DNA of 64,000 nucleotides from Saururus chinensis (GCA_035235625.1 CP141140.1:68154782-68218781), one strand, 5' to 3'; counted from the stretch's first letter, positions 21,094 through 33,153 are shown. A program made the numbers and translations. Notes: a model not told the origin generated them from the letters alone.

Positions 21094-22922
21094 TAAGCCC
21101 AAATGGGCTGGCAGGTGGGGCCGCTGGGCCGCAAATTTTAGGGGCCAGCAGGTGGGGCCGCAGGCTTGGCCGAAAAATAATTGAAACTGGTTAGACTGGG
21201 CTTTAAATTTAAAAGTCCGAAATATTTAGGGCAGGGCCGGACAAAAAAAGGGGAAAAGTCAGGCCCAACCTGCAAAATTAAAGCCCGTTAAGCCCAGCTG
21301 TTCATCTCTTTAGTCTTATTAAGCCTTGCAGTTTATCACCGCTTTTTAGTCTTCTCCTCTTTAACCTTAATTATACTCCAAATTTTGTTGTTTCACTGCT
21401 TCAGTCCTGCACTCTACAGTCTCCAGCTTGCTAATCGCCCTCTCCTATTTTTGTTCACTGGCCCTCTCGCCTCTCGTTGGCCTTCTCCTCTTTAACCCTA
21501 ACTCCATTCCAAATCTTGCTACTTCACTGCTTCAGTCTTCCACTCTCTGGTCTCCAATTCACCGATCGCCTTCTCCTGTCCTTGCTTGCCAGCCCTCTCG
21601 CCTCTCTTCAATCTTCTCCTCTTTAACCCCCAACTCTAGATCTCTCTAGTCACCGCTTCATTGCTTCAGTCCTCCACTCGTCACTCTCCAGGCTCTAGAT
21701 CGCCCTCTCTCCAGTCGCCTCTCGCCGGCCCTCTCCTCTTGTCGGTGAACCAAAAAAATAAGTTTTTTCTCACTACTTCTATTCTTCATTTGGTTGATCT
21801 GTTGTATAATCTAATTTATTTTTGTCTTTAATTTGTTGATCATTACTTGTTTTTGTTATTCATTTTGTTGATCTGGTTAATTTTTATTTGTCTTTATTCT
21901 ATAATCTCATTTGTCTTTACTTATTTTTTTCTTCATTTGATTGATCTAGTTAATTTTTACTTGTCTTTATTATATAATCTCATTTATTTTTAACTATATG
22001 TAATTTCGACTCATCTCACTCTATGTTATTTAATATTTCATTGTCTCAATTTTGTTCTTTAATTTGTACTCGTATGTGTTGTATTTGTTTCTATTCTATT
22101 CCTGCCTCTGTTGTTTAATTTCTATGTCTCTTCTTTAATTTATAGCCCTATTATTGTCTCTGTTCTTTAATATTTACTTATCTTTATTCTATAATCTAAT
22201 TTGTTCTTGTGTTTGTCCTATTTTATCTCTATTATATAATTTTGACTTGTATGACTCTCTATTTCTTTATTTAATTTGTCATTTTCTCAATCTTGTTCTT
22301 TAATTTGCTCTTGTCTGTGAGTAGTTAATTAATTTATAGTCTTTATTCTAATTAATTTGTTCTTGTCTTGTAAGTCCTATATTTAATTTGTTTGTATTTG
22401 CTAATAAAGATGATTAGTTCTTCCACACCAACTAGTTCTTCTACACCAATTAGTTGTTCCACTCCTGCCAATTCCTCCATCCCAACAAATTCATCCACAC
22501 CAACCTTACTCTCACTCTTACACTTATTGTTCCCTTTAGCTCTACATGTCCCTCTCCCCATCTTATTCTACATTAAGGAGCAAGCATTAGCCACGGCAGG
22601 AAAAAAAGGATTTGAGGACAAATACAATTAGGTTTTGTTGTTTGTTGTTTTCACTTCATCTGTCAAATACAATTAGGTAATATACCTATTGGTTAGTAGT
22701 AAATGCAGTGAATGAAGTTTTATTAATGAAAAAATAAATAAATATTATTATGTAAAAAACCTAAAAAGCCCGTGGCCCAGCCCAAGCCTAAATATCAAGC
22801 CGGGCCAGCTTTTTAATAGGGACGTTGAGGGCCAGGTAGGGCCCTTTTCTTTGACATTTTTGTTTAGGGCTGGGCTTGGGCCTACCCCTGGCCCGCCAAT
22901 GCCCGGCCCGATTGTAGCCCTA
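21094..22922. mobile_element. Second hAT derivative, non-autonomous
   Basis: The right end reads CGATTGTAGCCCTA (reverse: TAGGGCTACAATCGGGCCGGG). The left end TAAGCCCAAATGGGCTGG aligns with it after a few changes. Flanks CTGACTAA (21,086-21,093) and CTAACTAC (22,923-22,930) match at 6 of 8 positions, so the element is older than the 14.5 kb one. Both ends carry gggccgggc clusters. The interior has a CT-rich leader with a roughly 155-bp imperfect tandem repeat (ttctcctctttaacc, tttcactgcttcagtc) at 21,340-21,640. A short frame at 22,410-22,630 is rich in SSTPTSSSTP, possibly a remnant of a hAT transposase N terminus. Confidence 0.65.
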
Positions 22923-22948
22923 CTAACTACCAAGATAGCCCTTGGTAG

Positions 22949-23403
22949 CACTATTTTAAAACCCGGACCGGACCGGCCGGGTTCAACCGGACCCGTATGA
23001 ACCGCCGACCCAGTGGGACCGGTTCTAAAAAGTGTAAACTTTTTTTTGTGACTGACGGGATTCAAACTCCCCACATATTCAAACCCATTAAAGCCTTTAC
23101 CCACAGGGCTATGCTCATTTTGTTGTACATATATTTATAACCATTTTATTTAAATATCTACTATATAATGTACCAGAAAAAAATATTGTTCACCTCGGGA
23201 TTCAAACACAGGACATAAACATTATACCATACACATTTTACCTGCTGAATTACAAGAATCTTATGCATATATTTTTACTTAATATTATATTTAATCTAAT
23301 ATATAATAAAACAGGTTAGCTCGGGTTAACCCCCAGTTGAACCAAGTCAACCCGGCCCGACGACCAATTCGAGTCAGCCTCTTGACCGGTTTTTAAAACA
23401 CTG
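22949..23403. mobile_element. hAT-type MITE, 455 bp
   Basis: The ends are CACTATTTTAAAACCCGG and, reversed, CAGTGTTTTAAAAACCGG. It is flanked by exact 8-bp CTTGGTAG at 22,941-22,948 and 23,404-23,411. Each arm is rich in ccgg (cggaccggccgg). It has no coding capacity; the open frame read through it is chance. It contains two words like the tRNA B box (gggattcaaactcccc at 23,058 and gggattcaaaca at 23,197). Confidence 0.85.
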
Positions 23404-23515
23404 CTTGGTAGTGCTAATTTGAACAAATCCTCATAATAAAATATACAACACATAAGTAATAGTGAATAATAATATTAATTCACAAAATAGTGCATGTAAA
23501 TTTAACAAGATAAAG

Positions 23516-23540
23516 ATATATATATATATATATATATAGA
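23516..23540. repeat. (TA)n microsatellite
   Basis: A run of alternating TA about 24 bp long, at the start of an AT-rich spacer. Confidence 0.9.
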
Positions 23541-23689
23541 TGCCTTTGGGGTTGAAACCCTCAGATGCGGATTGAATATAAACCTCAATTAAGTATCCTT
23601 TTAAGTAATAGATCATACATACTAAGGAGATATTAGAATTACTTTTTTAAATGGTGTATTAATCAACCCGGTGGAGACGTGTGTCTTTT

Positions 23690-24970
23690 CTTTACACCAA
23701 AGAGAATGACTTTTCCTTCCTTTGCCAATCGCTAGGAAAGATGGGCTTGAGAGGGCTCCAAGGAAGAATCAAATTCATGGGAAGAATGGGTGATTGCTTC
23801 AGTTTTCTATTTTGTGCAGGGCTTGAATAGAATCCATGTTTCCCCTTGGTCATCACACACAAGAGAAAAACCTTGAGAGTTCTCTTTGTTTTATGAAGCT
23901 TTTGTCACCACAACATGTGTTATCCCGTGAGAGAGAGAGAGGGGATATTATAAGAGAATGATTGGGAGAGTTTGTCTCCCACTCTTCTTCTAACTGTTAT
24001 CTTTTAGTTGGGATGTGACTTGGTCAATCCTATCCCCTCCAACGTAGCAAGATGGGGCCCACCAAATAACCTCCCTTCATAGTCTCTCTCACATTCTCTT
24101 CTCCCGGTTTCATAGGTTATGTAGGTACAAAATCCCACTGACCCAACATCCTCTGCTTGGGTGAAGTGCCTACAGACCAAAACAGTAACTTATGTACCTA
24201 GTTCCGTCATAGTCCAACCTATAGTTAAAATATTCATACCGAACTCAACAAGAGTTGGTGCCTTAGCCTTGTCAAAGTGCTATACTATGAACAAGACATA
24301 CAAATGCATATGTCGTCAAGGCATTTGTTAATAGTTCTGACAATATCTCAGAATATAGAGTAGTAATGTGCCTCGATGTGCTTACCCCTGACGTTGATTT
24401 CTTCACTTCTAAGTGTTGACATAGTCTTTAAATTATCAAAAAACATCTAGACAAGAGAAGCCAAACTAGAAAATCTTTTACCAATACTGTTTTCGAAGTT
24501 GCTAAACTGCATGTATAAAATTTAGCTTCCATAGTTTACCATGCTCTTTTACTTTTTACTATCCTAAGCTATAGCATTGCCTTCACACATAAAGACGCTA
24601 GGTCCTCAACATAGTCTGAATCACTATACCAAGCTAATGACTATTCCTTAGCTTTATAGGAGAGTTTCATACCCTTGGTTCTCATGAGTTACCTAAAGAC
24701 TCATTTCACTACTTGCCAGTTAGACATACGCGTGGTATCAACTCAAAAGCCCTACAACATAGCTCAAATCAGGTTGAATACAGATCTTGACATACATTAA
24801 GCTACCAATAACTTGTGCATAGCCACTGTCTCCATCTTGAGTCATTCCTCATCATAGGATGGTGTTAGACTTTTAAATAAAATTGTACCCTTATAGATAA
24901 TATACTATTATTTTTCTTCTAATCATACTGAAGCATTTGAAGACACTTTTCATGTATGATTCATAAGGGA
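23690..24970 (-). mobile_element. Ty1/copia fossil (RNase H and reverse transcriptase end, probable 3' LTR)
   Basis: Positions 24,250-24,960 on the minus strand follow the same order as the copia element at 39,087-39,830, at low identity (aatgtgcctcgatgtgcttacc against aatgcacctcaatgtgcttacc). That marks the end of reverse transcriptase plus RNase H. Minus-strand TGTTGGGTCAGTGGG at about 24,150 looks like an LTR start, so 23,690-24,150 is probably its 3' LTR. It is broken in many places and old. Its 5' half is missing. Confidence 0.65.
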
Positions 24971-25548
24971 AAGTGAAAAGAGAGATTAAGAGTAAAATCG
25001 GAAGATTGGGGGAGATTTAGGCATAAAAGCTTACCTAAATCGAAATTTCCTCTTTGGGCAGTGGGATTAGGGCACCACCTTGCCTCTTAGCATAACCCTT
25101 TTCCAATTGGGAAATAGGCTATGGCTTCCCTTATATAGTAATCTATTGGGTTATATATACATATTGTTGGGTTGTAAATATGAATTATAATGCCCTAAGT
25201 GGCTAAGTACGGTCATTTTAGGGCTAAAAACGAGTTTCATCAATATGAAACTCACTAAAATAAAATAATTGAAGTTTAGGGCCATGCGGGAAAAATTGTG
25301 TCCATTTGTGGATGTGGGACACATGGTGAGGTCCACACCCTTGATTAATGAAAATTTTCCATAAATCCCATAAACTAAGATAAATTCGGTTTGATATTAA
25401 AACTTATAAAAATAAAATTAAACCTTATTAAAACTATAATTACTAACCTTTAACCCCAAAATTAAGTCAAAATGGCAAATTCAAGCAAAACCACACAATA
25501 ACACACAATTATATAGAAATTAAACCGGGTTAAACTTAGAGATCTTAC
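24971..25548. other. AT-rich spacer, nothing recognised
   Basis: It lies between the copia fossil and the oleosin-like exon. It holds short direct words (ttgggttatatat, ttgttgggttgtaaat) that could be LTR debris. There is no gene. Confidence 0.3.
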
Positions 25549-25731
25549 AGTTACTCCGGCTAAGAGGAGTAGAACTTTGCCATAAATTAAAAGGGTCATG
25601 AATCCAATGAAATGGGTGGAATTCGGGGCATGCTCTTGAAGCCAGCAGACTAAAGTGGATCCGAAGGGTGCACCACCTCCCGCTCCCTTTGATCTAGGAG
25701 TCAGTCTGGCTTCAATTTGGCGATCGACCAT
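25549..25731 (-). pseudogene. Isolated oleosin-like first exon
   Basis: From the ATG at 25,731 the frame gives 61 codons ending AGVT before a GTAAGA donor. It has a polar N terminus (MVDRQIEARLTPRSKG), then WLQEHAPNSTHFIGFMTLL and the hydrophobic run LLLLAGVT. From memory this resembles the N-terminal region and start of the central hydrophobic hairpin of plant oleosins of the SH/U type (WLQEHAPNSTQ followed by a Leu-rich run). Oleosins coat seed or pollen oil bodies. The proline-knot half and the C terminus are not found downstream, where the sequence passes into a copia fossil. It is probably a truncated gene copy; a distant second exon outside what I could recognise cannot be excluded. Confidence 0.45.
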
Positions 25732-26369
25732 TTTAGTGACGATCTTCACAAGGAGAGGTGGCGTAGCAGACTTCTCAATGTCTCTATAGTTGAGACAAGA
25801 CTAAACAGGGAAACCAGACATATTCGTCTTTGTTTTGTACATACTTGGGAAGTGTGAGAAGCATTAGAGACCATTTTAATGACATAAATTAAACAAATGG
25901 AGCAATTAATATGGAACAATATGTTTTTTCTATTGGATATAATAATATAGGATGGAGGGAGTAGTATTAGCGACATTTTTTCAAGTGTTGCTACTAAAAA
26001 AAATTAAAAAAATGATTTTTTTTAAAAAATTAATAAATTAAAAATATAATTATTAGCAACGTATTTTATTAAACGTCACTAATAATATAATATTAGTGAC
26101 ACTTTTTGAAGCATCGCTACAATAGAAAAGTATTTAATTTTTTTATAAATATTTTAAAATAATTAAAAATAATTTAACACTATTAACGACGTTCTTTAGG
26201 AGCATCGCTAATAGCATATAATTATTTTAAAAAGTTAAGTTAACACTATTAGCTACGCCCTATAAGAGCGTCTCTATAACATAAAAAAATAAAAATAAAT
26301 AAAATAACTTTATATAAGCAACGCTAATAAAACAATTAACAAAAAAAAGAAAAATGCTCAGTGCGATTT

Positions 26370-27290
26370 AATTGGAGAGGGAATGGGTGGTAGGCCGGTG
26401 GAGCAGAGCCAGGCCGAGAGGTGGAGGGGTGGAGCCCCTCCTACTACCGGAACTCGAGGCGGGGGGAGCCGGTCCGGCAGGAGGAGGTGATCCGGGAAGG
26501 GCCAGAAGCGGTTGGAAGCAGAGGGGGAGAAGGGGGAATCGGTGGGCATGGGGGTGAGTCGTGTCGGGAGGAGGAGGGGTAGAGCCCCTCCTGCTCCAAA
26601 ACTCGAGTCATAGGGGGGGGGGGACCTGTCCGGCACTAGGAAAAGACCCAGGAAGGGGTGGAAGCAGAGGCGGAAAAGGGAAGTTTGTGGCGTGGGTGGG
26701 TGCTACTGGTCGAGGGGGGGACGGGACCCGGGAAGGAGTTGGGAGATGGTGGCTGGTGGAAAGAGATGACAGAAAGCGGATTGCGAATTGCAGATGGTGG
26801 ACGGTAGTTGGCGGCTTGCAGGGGGGATCTGACAAGCATAGAGGGGGGGGGCATTGGTCCAGTGTGGACCAGGACCCGAGAAGGAGAGGCGGACAGCGGC
26901 TGTCAGATGAATGGACAGAGACGGCGACTGGTAGTTGGACAGAGCACGGTTGGAAGATGGATGCTGGTGGATAAGAAAAAGTATGGGGGGAGGATAAAAA
27001 GACCTAGGTAGAAATTTGCTCGAGCGATAAATTTCATGCCCAATCAAAATTTCGTGCATGGATGAGTTTTCATCCACGTGATAAGTTTTGCGGCACATCA
27101 AAAGAAGCGTTGCAAAAAGTAGGTAATTTGCGACACTTCTTTTGAGGTGTTGCAAGTACTAAATCTTTTGTGATGCTTTAAACAAAGTGTCACAATTAGT
27201 TTAACTTTTACAACACTTCGTGTGAAGCGTCGAAAAAACAAACAATTTGTGACGCTTCTAAATATTCGCAACAAATAATATTTTAATTAA
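26370..27290. repeat. GC-rich unit, copy 1
   Basis: It shares order and wording with 29,165-29,955: ggagcccctcctact, then gagaaggagaggcggacagc, then aagaaaaagtatggggggag, then a tail of gcgttgcaaaaagta-type motifs (ttgcgacacttcttttgag). The tail motif differs from the GCGACGCTTTATCC type but is also inverted-repeat-like. It has no supported gene. Confidence 0.75.
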
Positions 27291-27294
27291 AAAA

Positions 27295-29160
27295 CACTTA
27301 TCCCTATCTCTCTCCTCTCCTCTCCTCTCCTTCTCTCCTCTCTCCCTCTCCTCCCTCTTTCTCTTCTCTCTTCCCACCCTCTCTCTCTCCCTCCTCTCTC
27401 CTCTCTCTCTTCTCTCTCTACTCTCTCTCTACACTCTCTATTCAATCTCTCTCCTCCCTCTCTCTTCTCTCTCTCCTCAAAATCTCTCTCACCTCTTTCA
27501 CTCTCCTCTCTCTTCTTTCTCACTCTCCCCTCTCTCTCTTTCTCTCTTCTCTCCCATGCCCGTCAACGAGAGCCCCAGCTCTGAGGACGAGAGGGGATAG
27601 AGAAGACAAATTTAATTTGAATGAGCTTATATTTTAAAAATAATAAATATAAAATCAAATAAATTTATTAGCAACGCTTAGGATAAAGCATAGCTACTAC
27701 CCTAGGTATTAGCCACATATACGCGTATGCCTCACTAATAAATAGGCTATTATTAATGCCTTATCCTAAACATCGCTAATAAATGTATTTTATTTTATAT
27801 TTATTATTTTTAAAATATAAGATATAATTAAAAATGCACATCCCTCTCTCTCCTCTCCTCTCCCCCTCTCTCTTTTCTCTCTCTCCTCTCCCCCTCTCTC
27901 CTCTTTCTCTCTCCTCTCTCTCACACACTCCCCTCTTTCTTTCTCTCCTCTCTAGCCCACGCGCACCAACATGAGCCCTGGCTCTTAGGATGAGAAGGGA
28001 GAAAGTTGGGGAATTTAATTTGAATTTTTTGAATATTTTTTTCATAATATCTTATGTTTTAAAAATAATAAATATGAAATAAAATAAATTTACTACCAAT
28101 GTTTAGGATAAAGCGTCACTACTACCCTATGTATTAGCGATACATGCGCATTTAGGGTATTAGCGACGCTTTATCCTAAGCGTCGCTAATAAATTAATTT
28201 TATTTTATATTTATTATTTTCAAAACCTAAGATATAATTAAAAATACACTAATCCCTCTCTCTCTCTTCTGTCTCTCCTCACCCTCTCTACAGGTCCACT
28301 CTCTCTCTTCTCTCTCTCACTCCTCTCTCTCTTTCCTCTCTCCCTTCACTTTCTCTCTCTTCTCTTTCTCTCTCTCTCTTCTCTCCCCTCACCCACTCTC
28401 TCATCTCTCTCTTCTCATCCTCTACTCTCTTTCTCTCTCTTGTCTATCCTCTCTCTCCTCTTTCTCTCTCTCCTCTCTCCTCTCTCTTCTCTCTCTGTCT
28501 CACCTCTTTCTCTCTCTCTCTTCACTCTCTTCTCTCTCTCTTCACTCTCTCCTCTCTCTCTTCCTTCTAAGATCTCTCTCTCTATTGCTCTCTCTTCACT
28601 CTCCCCTCTCTCTCTTTCTCTCCTCTCTCTTCCATGCGCATCAATATGAGCCCTGGCTTTGAGGACGAGAGGGGAGAGAGTAGGGAAATTTAATTTTCAT
28701 TTCATAGGATTTTTTAATTATATCTTATATTTTCAAAATAATTAATATAAAATAAAATAATTTTATTACCGACGCTTAAAATAAAGCGTCACTAATACCT
28801 TATTTATTAGTGACACAGATGCGTATTCGTCCCTAATACCTAAGGTATTAGCGACACAAATTTCTTTGTCAATAATACCTTTTATTTTATTTTATTTTTA
28901 TTATTTTGAGAATATAAAATTTAATAAAAACTCTAAACAAATCAACATCAAATTCCTCCTTCTCTCTACTCTCTCTTCTCACTCTCCTCTCTCTACCCTC
29001 TCTCTCCTCTCTATCTCTCTTCTATCTCACCTCACTCTCCCTTCTCCTTCTCTATCTTTTTCTTTCTTTTATTATATATTATATTTTAAAATTAATTATA
29101 CAATTATAATAAATTATATTAGCGACGCTTAAAAAAATGTGTCATGAGTAGACTAGGTAG
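27295..29160. repeat. Higher-order array: CT-rich block, tag, palindromic motif
   Basis: At least three whole units (27,295-27,800, 27,830-28,215, 28,245-28,885) and partial ones follow the same order: acacttatccctctctc, a long CT tract, the gaggacgagagggga tag, aatttaattt, ataataaatataaaat, then gcgacgctta/ggataaagcgtcgct and a gtattagcgaca motif. Unit length varies mainly through the CT tract. Confidence 0.8.
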
Positions 29161-29164
29161 TAGC

Positions 29165-29955
29165 AATGCATAAGAAGGGGAACCGGCGGATGTGAGGGGG
29201 GGGAGGTGAGCCGGGCCGGGAGGAGGTGGGGCAGAGCCCCTCCTACTTCAGAACTTGAGTTGGCGGGAGGGGGGAAGCCTGTCCGGTGAGAGGAAATGAC
29301 TTGGGAAGGGGATGAAGTAGAGGGGGAGAAGGGAGGGTGGCGGCGTGGGGGGGTTGGGTGGCGGGCGCTGCCGGTCTAGGGGGAGGACAAGACCCGGGAT
29401 GGAGCTAGCAAATGGTGGCTGGTGGAAAGAAACGATGGAAAGCAGTTGGCAAACTGCAGATGGCAGTTCGTGGCCTGCGGGGGGAGAAGTCGGGCATAGA
29501 GGGGGGGGAGGCAATTGGTCTAAGAAGGACTAGGACCCGAGAAGGAGAGGCAGACAGCAGCTGGCAAACGAATGGATGGAGACTGGCAGTAGGACGGACT
29601 GCGGTTGGCTGATGGAGGCTGGCAGGCAAGAAAAAGTATGGGGGGAGGATAAAAAGATCCTGGCGAAAATTTGCCCAAGCGATAAATTTTGCGCCCAACC
29701 AAAATTTTGCATGTGGGCAAGTTTTCACCCGCGTGATAAGTTTTGCGACACATCAAAAGAAGCTTTGCAAAAAGTAAGTGATTTGCGACGCTTCTTTTGA
29801 GGCATCGCAATTATTAAAACTTTTGCGACGCTTCAAATAAAACGTTACAATTTGTTGAACTTTTACAACACTACCAGTGAAGTGTCGCAAAAAACAAACA
29901 AGTTGCGACAATTCTAAAGAAGCGCCACAAATAATATTTTAATTAAAAATTCACT
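29165..29955. repeat. GC-rich unit, copy 2
   Basis: This is the second copy of the unit at 26,370-27,290, in the same orientation. The two copies align best from gacccgagaaggagaggc (26,875 and 29,534) to the acacttatccctctctc boundary. It is followed by a fifth CT block and tag up to about 30,345. Confidence 0.75.
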
Positions 29956-30345
29956 TATCCCTCTCTCTCCTTCTCTCCTCTTTCTCTCTCTCTCTCTCCC
30001 TCTCTCTCTTCTCTCTATCCTCACAATCTCTCTCACTCCCTCTCTCTCACTCCCTCTCTCTCACTCTCCCCACTCTCTTTCTTTCCTATCTTCCATGCCC
30101 GTCAATGAGAGCCCCGACTTTGAGGACGAGAGGGGACAAAAAAATTTAATTTTAATTTGTTGAGATTTTTTAATTTTATTTTATATTTTTAAAATAATAA
30201 ATATAAATAAAATAAATTTTACTAGCGACGCTTAGGAGAAAGCTTCGCTACTACCCTAGGTATTAGCAACGCATATATGTAAGCCTCGCTAATAAATAGG
30301 GTATTAGTGACACTTTATCCTAAATGTTGCTAATAAATATATTTT

Positions 30346-32582
30346 ATTTTATATTTATATGTAGAAATTGGAGGTGTGACATTAATATGGGATAGATGGA
30401 GTATTTTAATGTTTTTAATTGATTTGATTTATAATCTCTACAATTGTTTGATTTGTCATTAATGATAGGTAGGACAAATTCTTATGATTTATACAATTAT
30501 TTAACTAGGGCTTAATATAAAAAATTATCACTCAACTATTATGTTCATTTTTCTCGATTGATTTATTCTCCAATTAGACCGAATCTTTATTTGAGTTTAA
30601 TTAAGTAGTAGTTCAAAATCAAGTAGACATTAAATATTAATTAAAAGTGGATCTTCCATGCCTTGACACTTCCTTTACATTAGTTTCTCGTTAGTTTCTA
30701 AAGTATTTTATTTTACTTTATAGTTCTTTAATGTTCTTAAATAGTTTATTTTAGTTTTTAATAAATTATTGTCTTAAAAAAATCTCATTTTGATAAATTA
30801 AGTTGAGTTTAGATAGAAGCAGTAATTTGTAGTTTATGTTTACTTAGAATATTACTATCATTCTTTCCTTGTGGATTGACCTTGAACTTCTAATAATTAT
30901 ATTTGCAATTGTCAACTTTCGCTTGGGTTTGATTAATTTACCGCTTGTACTATTTTAAATGGTTTTGAAAATCTGGTTTATGACAATTCCATTATGATAT
31001 ATTAATATATATTTAGTTGGCTAATTATCATTTATCTTTTGTGGCTAAGTGGTGGCATAATTTTAGAGGTTTTGCTCCAAAATTGTGAAACTTGACAATT
31101 AGGATCTTAAGCTAAATACGTACTTATTCATATTGTGAGTTCAATTAGAGTATCTTTGTAAGAATTCATACAAAATAAAGAAATAGATTAGAGCACATAA
31201 GACTTGATGAATTTGTTTTTGTTCAAAATAATCTATTATTGAAGTAACACAACTTATGTGATAGTAGCTAGGGTATTCACACACAGAGGGTTGTATGTAT
31301 TTGTACACCATTTATATACCCCTTAACCGTGTTTGTCCATGTTTGCCCTAGTGAGTATTATACTTATCGAAGTCCATCCACTATGGGCACAACAAACAAG
31401 ACAAATACTTCTTCACCTAAATTTCATTTTAATTCAAATTGTGTAGTAGATATGTAGCATGTTAAAATCGTTTTAACATGTTATATATGTTCTTGATCCA
31501 TGTTTTTAAGTTGTCTAGTGCCTATGTAGCATGTTTAGACTATACTAACATAATACACAAGTACTGAATTCATGTTTTTAAGTTGTCAAGTACCTATGTA
31601 GCATGTTAGAATTGTCCTTGTCCTAATATGCTACATAATTATTAATTACATTTTTTCCCTCTAGTATTTAGTAATACACTAATATTTATGGGAATATTAG
31701 GTACGGGTGGTGGGCGTAGACGTCTGCAGGCACAGATAAAGGTATGTCAGTATCCATAATTCCCCATTAGGATAGACAAAATACTTGGTTTGCATTTGCA
31801 TTCATGTCTGCCCTAGACCCAAAAAATAGTTCTCTCTATATAAAAATAGATGTGGACACAAACAGACATCCGGACTACAAATGACTATGAGCACCCCAAA
31901 TAGTAGATGTATGTCCGTACTTTCTTTACTTTGTATTATTTATTTCTTATTCATAAATTAGGATTTATTTTTTTAAATGAAGTCATTTGTTTAAGTATAC
32001 TAAGAAGAAGGAAGAGATAATGAATATGCTTGACTATATCATTTGAAGCTTTAGACTTGGTTGAAGATTGGGCAGTGGACAAAATTGTCATTCTTGAAGA
32101 TTTTAATGAGAAAGAACTAATGGATGGGACTAATGAATTGGGTTTTAGATTTAGAAGATAAAGTAATTATAATATTCTTAGAGATTGTATTCTAATCCTC
32201 TATCATTATTAACTATTAGTTCTTTATTGTTAGTAGTAAATTTGTTTTTGTAGGCAATAAGAGTCATCCATAGATAATGAAGGGTTGGACTTAGAGGGTT
32301 TTGGATTTGATAATGATGGTCTTGATTATCAAATTTAGAATGATAATATTTAGTTATGACTTGGGGTCTTTTATTATTTTGTTTACTTTATTATATTAAT
32401 GTAAGTAAATTTTTCTTAGGAAATTTGGAAGAAGAATACAAGGTTAGTGATTTTTGGCATTTAGACTTTGAACTTGGGTTTAGAAGATTGGGATCTTATA
32501 TTATGGGGAAGTTGATTTAGTAATGAAGTCAATGTTAATTTTCGTTATTAGGAGATATAGAATTAACTTATTTGGAAATTAC
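30346..32582. other. AT-rich spacer with a short internal repeat
   Basis: I see no gene. At 31,440-31,640 the words ctatgtagcatgtt and atgttttta agttgtc recur two to three times at a spacing of about 90-95 bp. At 31,700-31,900 (gggtacgggtggtggg, catccggac) there may be a MITE remnant, but no ends were found. Confidence 0.35.
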
Positions 32583-33153
32583 AATGAACAATAAAATATT
32601 GACTATTAGAACTTACGTTTCATTTGGACTTTAGACTGAAAGTTGATGTTTCATTTGGACTTGAAGCCATAAATATTATTTATATTCTTAATTATGTTTG
32701 AACATTGAATGAGTGGTGGAGACCATTTATTTTAAAGTTTGGTATATGTTCATTAGAATAATGATTATGTGTTAATTATAATTTTAAATTGTGGAGTTTT
32801 GATATATATTGATTACACTAATAATTATGTGATAGTTGTAGTTTTGAATATAGCTATGTTTAGGAAGGAGTGAATTGATTGTTCATTTGACTTGAACGAT
32901 TATTTGGCCATTGAAATAGGTTAGAATGAACATGTTATAAATTTGGGTTTGAAGCCTCAAGGTTATGATTTGAGATTTTGCCAAGCAGCTAGACATTGAG
33001 TCACCTTGTTAACAGTTAGCAGCCCCACCTCTGGCTAATGCTCAGCTACTCTATGTGAAGACCAGCATATATGACCCAATTTCGTACCCAAATTAGGGCA
33101 ACGGCTGATTTGAATTAGGGTGTAAGGTTTAGGGTGAAATGAGAGGAAAGCGG
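32583..33153. repeat. Tandem duplication, copy 1 (571 bp)
   Basis: It starts aatgaacaataaaatattg and ends just before the same words at 33,154. It is nearly identical to copy 2 except for scattered substitutions and a 4-bp difference early in the unit. It contains agtcaccttgttaacagtta and cagcatatatgacccaattt. No gene or known transposon end is recognised. Confidence 0.9.

Larger units (their letters stand above)
25960..30345. mobile_element. CACTA-like repeat complex with palindromic GCGACGCTT motifs
   Basis: Across 4.4 kb, short inverted motifs of the form ttagcgacgctt ... aagcgtcgctaa recur many times; a near-perfect palindrome lies at 28,159-28,191. Such motifs are typical of the subterminal regions of plant CACTA (En/Spm) elements, in my recollection, but no CACTA termini were found. 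The complex is built from three modules. CT-rich blocks of 100-380 bp occur at about 27,300, 27,840, 28,250, 28,960 and 29,958. A tag catgcc(c/g)gtcaacgagagcc plus gaggacgagagggga follows four of them (27,556, 27,957, 28,634, 30,096). A GC-rich unit occurs twice (26,370-27,290 and 29,165-29,955). No transposase is seen. Proline- or serine-rich open frames here are microsatellite products. Confidence 0.6.

Noticed and set aside
23058-23110. tRNA gene
   Set aside because: Only a B-box-like word is present. There is no A box at the right spacing and no cloverleaf that I could fold.
25951-25966. Possible Stowaway MITE terminus (ggatggagggagta), with a similar word at 30,390
   Set aside because: The two words are in the same orientation and I could not find partner inverted ends or TA duplications.
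26358-29810. Many Pro-, Ser- and Glu/Arg-rich open frames on both strands
   Set aside because: They are translations of CT/GA microsatellite blocks and of the duplicated GC-rich unit, without recognisable motifs.
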